In this document: piece after piece, positions 36,908 to 45,105 of the stretch | Position numbering within the stretch: the stretch's first letter is position 1 | Layout: the number at the start of each line of letters is the position of its first letter | Assembly: GCA_001804705.1 (NCBI GenBank) | Contig: MHAY01000049.1 | Location: 1 to 64,000 of the forward strand | Origin: Ignavibacteria bacterium RIFOXYC2_FULL_35_21 | GTDB lineage: Bacteria; Bacteroidota; Ignavibacteria; Kapaibacteriales; UBA2268 | DNA: 64,000 nucleotides | Direction: 5' to 3' | Program-made: the position numbers and the translations under genes | Notes under the pieces: model-generated | Database searches by the model: none | Told to the model about the DNA's origin: nothing | Seen by the model: the letters and a program-made list of their open reading frames with translations, nothing else

Positions 36908-37303
36908 TTAGTAATTATTAATTATAGCTGTACTGCCTGCTAATATGACTATTATAAATATTAATATTGCTATAGCTATCAAAACAAGATAAACAATAGC
37001 CAAAACTTTATATATGAAAAAATATCTTGACTGTTTTTCAATTGCCTGATGCAGATAAAGCGGGTCATTATTATATGTATAATTTTTAAAAGCTTCAGCT
37101 GACTCTCTTAATCTAATACCTGCAAAGATAGCAGGTATTCCGACAACTGCATATATAATAAACAAACATGACAGCGCACCTCCAATTATCAAAAAAATCC
37201 CAAGAAAATTCATATCCTTACTCATTTTAATAATTAATGCGCTGAAAGCAGCTTCAATCACAGTGTTTTGCGGCTGATAATTCTGCTCCGTAACATCTGA
37301 CAT
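36908..37303 (-). CDS. DUF5362-like integral membrane protein
   Basis: A 131-residue membrane protein. Helices lie at about 32-65 (FLGIFLIIGGALSCLFIIYA plus the VGIPAIFAGIRLRESAEAF loop) and about 95-125 (FFIYKVLAIVYLVLIAIAIL). The short soluble segment with GIRLRESAEAFKNY resembles the DUF5362 family of small membrane proteins of unknown function. Its start follows GGAGG. It has its own terminator. Confidence 0.7.
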   Translation of the reverse strand: MSDVTEQNYQPQNTVIEAAFSALIIKMSKDMNFLGIFLIIGGALSCLFIIYAVVGIPAIFAGIRLRESAEAFKNYTYNNDPLYLHQAIEKQSRYFFIYKVLAIVYLVLIAIAILIFIIVILAGSTAIINNY

Positions 37304-37450
37304 ACAACCTCCAAAAAAATTATGAAATATGTATTATGAATTTATAATAATGAAAGCCGAATACGCATACGGATTTACAAACAAATTTCACATATTCATA
37401 CAATACTTTTTCAGTATTAAATCAAGATGACCACGAATATTTTCTTGATT

Positions 37451-39652
37451 CTAAATTTTAACTTCGTTCAGCGGCAACGTTATCTGAACGATATTCATAT
37501 TATCAGGTTCAAGACTATCAATTGTCATCGTACCATTTAAAATTCTGATATTTGAAGCAGCAACAGCCAGATTAAATAGAATTTCATTCTTATCGGCTTT
37601 TAGAGCTTCAAATATAGAATCTTTGAATTCTTTATACAATGTAATCATATCGTTTAACAATGGATTTGAATCGCAAATTAACTGAATGTCAGTTACACTT
37701 TCATAAGTATTTTCCGATGATGAAATCCGGAAATTAACCTTTGTTGAATTGAGCGAAAGTGTTTTGAATAGATTCACAAATGTATCCGATAGTATGTTTA
37801 CATTTGCCACTGCAGTTGAACTTTTTACATCATCTGATAAACTGAAATTTACAGTCATTTCAGGAGAAATAAATTCCTGATATTTTTCAATTGCAGAATT
37901 AAGAACAAAAAATAATGATACTCGTGAAATATCCTTGCCTGATTGGTCACCTTTGACAACTTCGATCAGGTCGGAAGTAAACGAAAACAAATCTTCTGAG
38001 CTTTCATTAGCAAGCTGGAGATAGCTGTCATGCTCTTCCTGGTTATCATAAGCTTTTTGGGTGAGTAGCTGGATATAGCCGATTATTGATGTAATCGAAT
38101 TACGCAGTTTATGGCTTAATTTTATTATGAAATAATTTCTTGTCTCGTTAGTTTCGCGTGTGTACTGTTCGACAACCTGAATTTGTTTTGTCCTGACCTT
38201 GGCTTCTTCCTCTGCAAGTTTTTCGAGCGTAACGTCTCTGCCGATTGCATAAATTAATGAATCTTTTTTCGATACTGTGAAACTGAAATTTAACCATTTA
38301 CTACCGGTATCCCTGGTTGTCATCAATAAATCGAGTCTTGTGGTGAAATCATCATTAAAATCAGGTATTGAATCAAACATTTCCTGTAATTCAGAAGTAT
38401 TTTGACATAATGAATGAATTGTCTGGCCAATCATCTCATCGGGCTGGTAACCAAAAATAATCGAAGATGCAGGATTCATTGATTTCCAAGCCCCGTTCAT
38501 ATCCATAACCGCGATAATATCATTCGATGTATCGAGTATCCTTCTTTGTGAACGTGTCATCCTCTCAGCCAGGTCAATAGCTATTGCCTTCCTTGTTGTC
38601 GTTACGAGTACGAATCCGAATAATACAAAACTTAAGACCAAAGAAATTATGAAAGATATTAATGGTAAAGTCTGCTGGAACTGTCCCCCGAAATGAGGTA
38701 TTGTAGCAAATTTGACTTTTATGTCCCTGTCGGCAATCTTGAGAATTTTTTCAGTCATTAATTCGGGAGAGTTGCCGGCATTTATCAATCCAATATTTTT
38801 TGATGTATAGATTGAAGTTTCATTTCCACTGTAATCTTTATCGCTAAATTCAAATATTATACTAGTATCGCTTGGAACTTCTTCCCTCAGGGCATCTGCA
38901 AAAAATTCTTTTGCATTCAATTCAAGAATTACTACACCTTCAAAAAAATCTGTATTATAGCCAAAAGCTCCGAGGCTACCTTTCTTATGAACAATCGGAG
39001 AAACAAGAAAAATTTCATTTGTATCATGTCTGATGAATTTAAAAACAGGAGTTGCAATCATCTTATTTTGCGCCTGGGCTTTTGATATTGCATCGAATGT
39101 AATTTTATTTGTAGCAAAATCATATCCGCTTACATGCATATTTTTTTCTGAAGGCACAACAAATGCCGCAGGCATATAATACTCTCTGTTGCCAACGGGA
39201 TAAACTTTATAATCATATAAACCCTGGGACTGGGTGAAATGAATATGTTCTGACAGAAGTGAACTGTCAATTTTAGGTACATACATAAGACTTATAATCG
39301 ACGAATAAGTTTTCACGGGAACCGAGCCATAAAGGACAAAATAATCCCTCACAACCTGCACGAGGTTGTCATACAAGCCCCGCATTGACTGCAAAACCTG
39401 ATACGAGTTTTGAACCTTAAGCTCTACACGAGACATAACAGAGCTGTTTGCTTTATCAAAAGCTGCTGTTTTATCCGATTGAACTTTATCGGCAACAAAA
39501 ATCCAAATGAATACACTCAATACGAGAAATAATATCAGAACTATAAAAGCAGGGTAGGTTTTCTTTATATCGAATACTAATTTTCTTTGAGAAGCTGCCT
39601 GCTTTAATATTGATTCATATGACGTTTCTTTGAAATTTTGAACTTTTGACAT
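37451..39652 (-). CDS. CHASE/PAS sensor histidine kinase with degenerate ATP-binding domain
   Basis: A 733-residue membrane sensor. TM1 is near 33-54 (TYPAFIVLILFLVLSVFIWI); a periplasmic CHASE-type domain follows (about 60-320, with YDYKVYPVGNREYYMPAAFV), then TM2 near 330-352. A PAS domain covers about 370-480 (ILDTSNDIIAVMDMNGAW) and a HisKA-like segment has H514 in KLSHKLRNSITSIIGYI. The C-terminal domain lacks recognisable N, G1 and G2 boxes (no DxGxG; NLFKTLSLNS where NLL-N-A is usual), so autokinase activity is doubtful. The receiver protein gene lies 24 bases upstream. Confidence 0.82.
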   Translation of the reverse strand: MSKVQNFKETSYESILKQAASQRKLVFDIKKTYPAFIVLILFLVLSVFIWIFVADKVQSDKTAAFDKANSSVMSRVELKVQNSYQVLQSMRGLYDNLVQVVRDYFVLYGSVPVKTYSSIISLMYVPKIDSSLLSEHIHFTQSQGLYDYKVYPVGNREYYMPAAFVVPSEKNMHVSGYDFATNKITFDAISKAQAQNKMIATPVFKFIRHDTNEIFLVSPIVHKKGSLGAFGYNTDFFEGVVILELNAKEFFADALREEVPSDTSIIFEFSDKDYSGNETSIYTSKNIGLINAGNSPELMTEKILKIADRDIKVKFATIPHFGGQFQQTLPLISFIISLVLSFVLFGFVLVTTTRKAIAIDLAERMTRSQRRILDTSNDIIAVMDMNGAWKSMNPASSIIFGYQPDEMIGQTIHSLCQNTSELQEMFDSIPDFNDDFTTRLDLLMTTRDTGSKWLNFSFTVSKKDSLIYAIGRDVTLEKLAEEEAKVRTKQIQVVEQYTRETNETRNYFIIKLSHKLRNSITSIIGYIQLLTQKAYDNQEEHDSYLQLANESSEDLFSFTSDLIEVVKGDQSGKDISRVSLFFVLNSAIEKYQEFISPEMTVNFSLSDDVKSSTAVANVNILSDTFVNLFKTLSLNSTKVNFRISSSENTYESVTDIQLICDSNPLLNDMITLYKEFKDSIFEALKADKNEILFNLAVAASNIRILNGTMTIDSLEPDNMNIVQITLPLNEVKI

Positions 39653-39676
39653 ATCTCTTCAAATATATGTTAATAA

Positions 39677-40075
39677 TTATTTTTTTGCGAGTTTATTTTC
39701 AATTATTTGAATTACAATTTTGGCAAATGTTGTCGTATCGACAGGTTTCGATATATAATCATCGAAACCCAAAGCCAGGTACTTTTCACGGTCCGATGGG
39801 TGTGCAAATCCCGTAACTGCAATTATAGGCACAACATCACCATCAGGGTGTTGTCTGATAGCAGTCATGATTTCCGTACCGTTCATATCCGGTAATAATA
39901 TATCCACAATAATACATTTTGCTGTATTTGAGTTCAACCACTCGACAGCCGTCTTACCATCTTCAAATTCCTGGATCTGATACCCTGCCTTATTTAATAA
40001 TATACCAAACATTTTTCTTATGGCTTTATTATCCTCAATTAAACAAATCGGATTATTTTCTGTACCCATAACCAT
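39677..40075 (-). CDS. Single-domain response regulator receiver protein
   Basis: A 132-residue CheY-like receiver. The acidic pair is E14-D15 (CLIEDNKAIR), the phosphorylation site is D58 in CIIVDILLPDMNG, the switch Thr is in IIAVTGFA, and the conserved Lys in DYISKPVD. There is no output domain. It stands directly upstream of the CHASE/PAS kinase gene and is probably its partner. An alternative ATG lies six bases downstream at 40069, better spaced from TAGGT. Confidence 0.92.
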   Translation of the reverse strand: MVMGTENNPICLIEDNKAIRKMFGILLNKAGYQIQEFEDGKTAVEWLNSNTAKCIIVDILLPDMNGTEIMTAIRQHPDGDVVPIIAVTGFAHPSDREKYLALGFDDYISKPVDTTTFAKIVIQIIENKLAKK

Positions 40076-40200
40076 ACCTAAACAAATGTAAAACTAATAA
40101 TAAATAAATATTATGAGTGAAATTTTTACCTGTACACTTAAAAAAGTAATCATAGACCATACTAAAAACTCAAAAGTAATCATTTTATGTTTTTAAATAA

Positions 40201-41583
40201 TCATTGTACAATCAATATTTCTACTCTTCTGTTTCTTTTTCTCCCATCTTCTGACCTGTTATCACCGACAGGAACACGTGCGCCGTCACCTCTCGGGAAT
40301 AACCTGCCGGAAGCAATCCCTTTGCTCACAAGATATTGAACTACTTGTTTTGCCCTGTCTTCAGAGCGTTTCTGATTCTGCGAAAATGTCCCCTGGTCAT
40401 CTGAATGGCCAACAATACGGACAGTTGAGCTTGGATTAGCTTTCAAAAATTCAGCCACATTGTCTAAATACTCTTTAGCATCATTTGTAAGCGAGGTCGA
40501 AGCAGAACTTGGAAAGAAATAAGTCTTACGCTGTCCTGCCCTGATTGTTATCTTTCTTTGCGGTTCGGTTGTCGTTGTTACTTTTTCGGTAACATCAATT
40601 GTAGATTTTTCGGCAACCTCCTCACTGACCTGGGAACGTTCCACAGGTTTTGCTTCATAAGCCAGAAGTATCTCTTCAAAGCCACCGAAAAAAGGCCCGC
40701 TTTCACGCCTTGCTGTTGCATAAGCATCAGGCGGCGGTTTATAATTCGGATTAAATGCCAACGTATCCTTTTTTACATCATCCGGGCCTAATTTTATAAT
40801 TAACCCAATTCTTGCGAACAATGTATTTCTTGATGAACCGGAATCAGAAATAACGCTTGTTCCTCCATTCAGTGAAAGATATGGGCTAAAAAGAATTCTA
40901 TACTTATGGCTAATATCTGCAACAAGAAATTCGTAAGAGATTCCAAGGTGAAAACCTAACCTGAAATTTTGTGGAGATATTACATTTTTCTTATCATGAT
41001 CAATATTTCCTGTATTTTTAAATTTGTAGCGATTAATCAATTTTGACCCTGTAATAAAATCTAAATCGAATCCACCAAATGAATATAATCCTGGGATTGA
41101 AAAATTGTATCTTGCTGAAGGAGAAACTGAAACATAATTAAAATCCGTTATTGCTTCATATGATTCTTTGGTTGTGTCTTTGCTTGGTGTTGTTTCAGCA
41201 GTGCCACTTCGGAAATCCTGCAAAAACAGTGAAAGTGAAACGCCCCAATCCGAACCTTTGGGATTCCATTCAGCAAATAATCCGGCATAATAACCGATAC
41301 CAAAACCCGCAGGATAATTAATCATCGAATCTTTATATTCAGGTGGTATAGATGGATCAAATATTGGATCTGTTAATGGCATTATCAATTTGCTGAAAAA
41401 ATAGTCTGCGTTAACACCGCCATTTGCACCAAACCACCAATCCCCAAGGCCTCTATTGATAATCAATGTATCCTTTGAAGGCAATGGAATTAACTCCCTG
41501 AAATCGCCCATCGTCTGTGGTTTGAGCGGCATATTCAGTATCAGAAAAAAAATTATTATAACAATTATTTTTAGTCTTATCAT
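40201..41583 (-). CDS. Outer-membrane beta-barrel protein with OmpA-like peptidoglycan-binding domain
   Basis: A 460-residue exported protein with a signal peptide (RLKIIVIIIFFLILNMPL). Residues about 40-290 form an outer-membrane barrel-like region (GFGIGYYAGLFAEWNPKGSD, YRILFSPYLSLNGG, FARIGLIIKLGP). Residues about 355-460 are the OmpA C-terminal domain that holds diaminopimelate of peptidoglycan: YLDNVAEFLKANPSSTVRIV, GHSDDQGTFSQNQKRSEDRA, RNRRVEILI. It thus links the outer membrane to the cell wall and leads or borders the surface-protein cluster. Confidence 0.88.
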   Translation of the reverse strand: MIRLKIIVIIIFFLILNMPLKPQTMGDFRELIPLPSKDTLIINRGLGDWWFGANGGVNADYFFSKLIMPLTDPIFDPSIPPEYKDSMINYPAGFGIGYYAGLFAEWNPKGSDWGVSLSLFLQDFRSGTAETTPSKDTTKESYEAITDFNYVSVSPSARYNFSIPGLYSFGGFDLDFITGSKLINRYKFKNTGNIDHDKKNVISPQNFRLGFHLGISYEFLVADISHKYRILFSPYLSLNGGTSVISDSGSSRNTLFARIGLIIKLGPDDVKKDTLAFNPNYKPPPDAYATARRESGPFFGGFEEILLAYEAKPVERSQVSEEVAEKSTIDVTEKVTTTTEPQRKITIRAGQRKTYFFPSSASTSLTNDAKEYLDNVAEFLKANPSSTVRIVGHSDDQGTFSQNQKRSEDRAKQVVQYLVSKGIASGRLFPRGDGARVPVGDNRSEDGRKRNRRVEILIVQ

Positions 41584-41736
41584 CTTAAAGTTTTTATATT
41601 TTGTTATGAGTGAATAGTGAAATCATTTCTTTAAATTTTAATTCTCACTTATCACTATACTAATTTTTCACAATTTAAAATATTACCCCATATTTGCAAG
41701 TATCTTGCTCTACTAATATTATAATTTTTTATTTAA

Positions 41737-43683
41737 TTACCTAATAATCAACACATATTTTATCTTAATCTCGGAAGGTGCTTTTAGCAAAATAATATAA
41801 TATCCCGTTTGTAAAAATTGAGAATTTATTTTGAATGTATGATGACCCACCGAAAAATTCAAATTATTGAACTCTTTAACGAAATTTCCATGTATATCAT
41901 AAAACTGTAACGTATGTTCTCCTTTTTCAATTAAGTCCATTTCAATTGATAATTCCGATTCTGCCGGTTGGGGATAAGCATCGAGAGCCAGAGCCGAGTT
42001 TGAGAATTGAATCTCCCTCGATGTATTTCCTTCGCATGATGTTGATAATGTTATTGAACCGTTGTCTTTCTCTATATAATAATCACTGCTATTGGTAATA
42101 TCAAAATCGAGTATGTTTATTTGACTATTATTAGAAGAACTGAATAGAGCTATTGCAAGAAAATTTGCCAGAGTATCTGAAAGCCGTTTCGAATTAATAT
42201 TGATAACTGCTGTGTCAACCGGATTCATTGTTTGAGATGAAAATACAGAGTCTCTAAAATCAATTAGTCTTGCAGGATATTCGAGTTTCAATTGAAAATC
42301 AATCACCTTTTTGTCCGGGTTTGAAATGTCTTCAAGGCTTTCAGCTAATAACTGAATCCTGAAAAAATCACCTGTTTTTGAATATATATCGGGAACACTA
42401 ACTTTTAATGGATACTTAACAATACAATCAAGTGTGTCTTCATAATGATTTGATTTATAATTCTTCCACAGCTTGATTGAACCATCACGCCCTGCTGAAA
42501 TAATTGTATCCCCGGTTGAAGAATAGCCGCAGGAAAGAACCTGAACCCCATGATTTATCGGAATTGTCGCATCTGTGCCATTTTGAATGTACCATTGCCT
42601 CAATGTTCCATCGAGAGAACCGGAAAGAATCACAAAACCATCGGCTCTAAAACCGAGAGACCTGATTTGTCCCGTATGTCCTGTTAAAGTATCAACGATT
42701 AAACCGGTACTCATATCCATCAAACGGACTAATCCGTCAACACAACCCGTTGCAATAATTTGATTATCAGGTGATATAATTGAAGTCCGGACGAGGTGGG
42801 AACCACTGCGGTCTTCACTGTCGAATTTCATGATTAAAGATTTAGTAATAACATCATAAACATAAGAATCACCGCTGTATGTAGAAAAAAGCAGTAAGGA
42901 CCCATCATCGGAAAATGAACATGTATAGACATTTGAATAATCATCGGAATGAAATGATGCAATTGTATCTCCCGCCTGAACTGAAAAAAGCATCACATAT
43001 CCGTCATATGATGCGGCAGCAAATAACGGTTTAGCCTGATTTGCGGCACAGGATTTAACAATATTATTAAAATATCCTTTGCCATATTCAGTTGTACTTC
43101 TGCTAACTCTGTCCCAAAGAATTGCAGAAGAATCGAATGCTATTATTATAGTATCATAGCCATGAAATTGATATGCTCCGAAAACAAATTGATTAGTCAT
43201 CTTCAATGAGTCTATTGGATTCTTCGTTGTTATATCCCACAATTTTATTAAAGAATCGCCCCCTGATGTCAATGCGAATTTTCCGTCAGTGGATAAGCTT
43301 GCTGTCCTCACCTCAGAATTATGTGCATTTGGAATTTCCCACAATAGCATCGGTTCGTCTGTATAGTCGCTGATGAGACGAAGTTTAAGCATGAGGGTAT
43401 CGAATAATGGAACATCCCAATTATAATAATTTGATGCTATAGAATCTTCAATAAGCACCCAACTAATTCCATCGTCATTAGAATAAAATAAAGACGCACC
43501 TGTATTGATAGAAGCATTATTCCACTCGATTCGTGTTGTTCTTCCGGTTAGTACTGTATCATTAATTCCTGGTGAAATGAAATTTATTTGAGAATAAGAA
43601 TTAGAATAAACAAGTGCGAAAAATATGATAACGATAATAATTAGTTCACAATGAATAATTTTAAAAGGATTTTTATTTTTCAT
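41737..43683 (-). CDS. T9SS-exported WD40-repeat protein with cohesin-like domain
   Basis: A 648-residue secreted protein with a signal peptide ending near residue 32. A short Ig-like part (GINDTVLTGRTTRIEW) is followed by a seven-bladed WD40-type propeller, about 105-410 (TSGGDSLIKLWDI, ATGCVDGLVRLMDM, LSGSLDGTLRQWYI, SAGRDGSIKLWKN). A cohesin-like domain covers about 425-555 (YSKTGDFFRIQLLAESLEDI), and the last 80 residues are a T9SS type A sorting domain (DAYPQPAESELSIEMDLIEK ... GYYIILLK). WD40 propellers outside the cell are unusual but known in this group. The start codon is part of an AATGAAA heptamer run. Confidence 0.8.
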   Translation of the reverse strand: MKNKNPFKIIHCELIIIVIIFFALVYSNSYSQINFISPGINDTVLTGRTTRIEWNNASINTGASLFYSNDDGISWVLIEDSIASNYYNWDVPLFDTLMLKLRLISDYTDEPMLLWEIPNAHNSEVRTASLSTDGKFALTSGGDSLIKLWDITTKNPIDSLKMTNQFVFGAYQFHGYDTIIIAFDSSAILWDRVSRSTTEYGKGYFNNIVKSCAANQAKPLFAAASYDGYVMLFSVQAGDTIASFHSDDYSNVYTCSFSDDGSLLLFSTYSGDSYVYDVITKSLIMKFDSEDRSGSHLVRTSIISPDNQIIATGCVDGLVRLMDMSTGLIVDTLTGHTGQIRSLGFRADGFVILSGSLDGTLRQWYIQNGTDATIPINHGVQVLSCGYSSTGDTIISAGRDGSIKLWKNYKSNHYEDTLDCIVKYPLKVSVPDIYSKTGDFFRIQLLAESLEDISNPDKKVIDFQLKLEYPARLIDFRDSVFSSQTMNPVDTAVININSKRLSDTLANFLAIALFSSSNNSQINILDFDITNSSDYYIEKDNGSITLSTSCEGNTSREIQFSNSALALDAYPQPAESELSIEMDLIEKGEHTLQFYDIHGNFVKEFNNLNFSVGHHTFKINSQFLQTGYYIILLKAPSEIKIKYVLIIR

Positions 43684-43698
43684 TTTTCATTATCAAAA
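43671..43698 (-). repeat. Heptamer array between two T9SS genes
   Basis: On the minus strand, directly after the TAA at 43701-43699: TTTTGAT, AATGAAA, AATGAAA, AATAAAA. The third unit contains the start codon of the WD40 gene. Confidence 0.6.
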
Positions 43699-45018
43699 TT
43701 ATCGTATTAATTGAAGTTTAACGACAGCACGCGAAATTTCAATTGAAGGGTCCTCTATCGGATAGGCAATAAAAATCACATCATATAGGCCCTGAGATGC
43801 AAATTCACCTGCCTGAAATTCATATAAATGCTTACCAACCGATGCTTCAATACCTGCAATTAAATCACCTTTCTCATCCTTGAGCTTTTCCATCTCTCTG
43901 CCTTTTAAATCATAGACAGTAGCAGTAAGCATTACATTATCCTCAAGAAAAACCTCAATGGTTGTTTTATCCTTAAATGGATTCGGATAGGGGTGTGCCT
44001 TAGTAATAACAGCATTTGGTATTCTGGTACAGCCTTGTGCCAGAAAATGCTCGGTATCAAAAAAATCAACATAATAAAGTCTGTAGCAATAATCTGCCGA
44101 ACGGTATTTAACAGTATCATAGCTGTAATCGTATTTATGCCTAACTGAACTGGTTCCATTTCCAATAAGTCCTTGATCAAGTAACCTCGGACCGTCATAC
44201 CTTGCTATTGTTTGCCAGTCAGCCGCGTTAGTGTCAGTTATCCATGGACCCATCAAAGCACGTTTAAGAACAAATCCTGAATTATAAGCCTCTTTCAATG
44301 TTGTCCACCATATATGCACTCTTTTCTTGCCGGCATATTCTACGACGAAGGAATCAAGAATAAACTCGGGCTCCGGTGATTCATCAATTTTGTATGTTAC
44401 TGTATTTGACAAACTATCATCCATTTCCACATTATCGTTCTCATGGTAACGAATGACATTTGGAGCAAGAAGTGAATCCTTTTCTATTTTATATGCACAT
44501 GCCTGGTAATAATACTGTGGATTAAGCCATGCGAATGCTTTTGGTATCATTTTATCTGCTGTCTTCGACGCAAGAAGGAATTGGCCAATCAAAACAGTCG
44601 TATCAGTTGGAATAGGATGAGCAAAAACATATTCTTCAGGTCCGGCAATCGTTATGCTAAGTCTTCCCGGATAAACGTTAGCAGTAATATAGTAGTCTGT
44701 AACTGGCAACTGCCCTCCACCCGAAAAGGTTGCAAGTTTAAATTCACTGGTGCCGGGAATGAATTGAACAGTACAGCTATCAGGATGAATCGGAAAACTT
44801 GTATCGGCTATTGTTATTTCGAATGTACCGTTTGCAAAACGGTCCCATTTGTCTGAGCTTCTTATCAATTTCAGGTCAAACATAATTGTATCAGGTTTAA
44901 CCTGAATAACATTATCAATTGTTACTATACCAAGAGTATCAACACTCTGAGCTTCAAGTTGAAAAAAAGTCAGAAAAAAAAAGATAAAGAAAAATAATAT
45001 GTAAAATGTTTTTTTCAT
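43699..45018 (-). CDS. T9SS-exported protein with cohesin-like N-terminal domain
   Basis: A 439-residue secreted protein with a signal peptide (FYILFFFIFFFLTFFQLEAQS). Residues about 25-175 form a beta-sandwich resembling a cohesin-like domain (PDTIMFDLKLIRSSDKWDRF, GRLSITIAGPEEY). A middle Ig-like domain follows (VEYAGKKRVHIWWTTLKEAY), and the last 90 residues are a T9SS type A-like sorting domain (ITKAHPYPNPFKDKTTIEVF ... SQGLYDVIFIAYP). It is 15 bases upstream of the WD40 protein gene, so the two are probably expressed together. Confidence 0.75.
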   Translation of the reverse strand: MKKTFYILFFFIFFFLTFFQLEAQSVDTLGIVTIDNVIQVKPDTIMFDLKLIRSSDKWDRFANGTFEITIADTSFPIHPDSCTVQFIPGTSEFKLATFSGGGQLPVTDYYITANVYPGRLSITIAGPEEYVFAHPIPTDTTVLIGQFLLASKTADKMIPKAFAWLNPQYYYQACAYKIEKDSLLAPNVIRYHENDNVEMDDSLSNTVTYKIDESPEPEFILDSFVVEYAGKKRVHIWWTTLKEAYNSGFVLKRALMGPWITDTNAADWQTIARYDGPRLLDQGLIGNGTSSVRHKYDYSYDTVKYRSADYCYRLYYVDFFDTEHFLAQGCTRIPNAVITKAHPYPNPFKDKTTIEVFLEDNVMLTATVYDLKGREMEKLKDEKGDLIAGIEASVGKHLYEFQAGEFASQGLYDVIFIAYPIEDPSIEISRAVVKLQLIR

Positions 45019-45078
45019 TATTGATTTTTATATCCAAGATTACGAAAAGATTTTAATTAAATCTGATTGAAAATCCTA

Positions 45079-45105
45079 AATTCGTAATTCGTAATTCGTA
45101 ATTAA
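45079..45105 (-). repeat. Heptamer array at the stop of the dockerin-like gene
   Basis: On the minus strand TTACGAA is repeated three times, then TTTAGGA, starting four bases after the TAA at 45108-45106. Confidence 0.8.
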
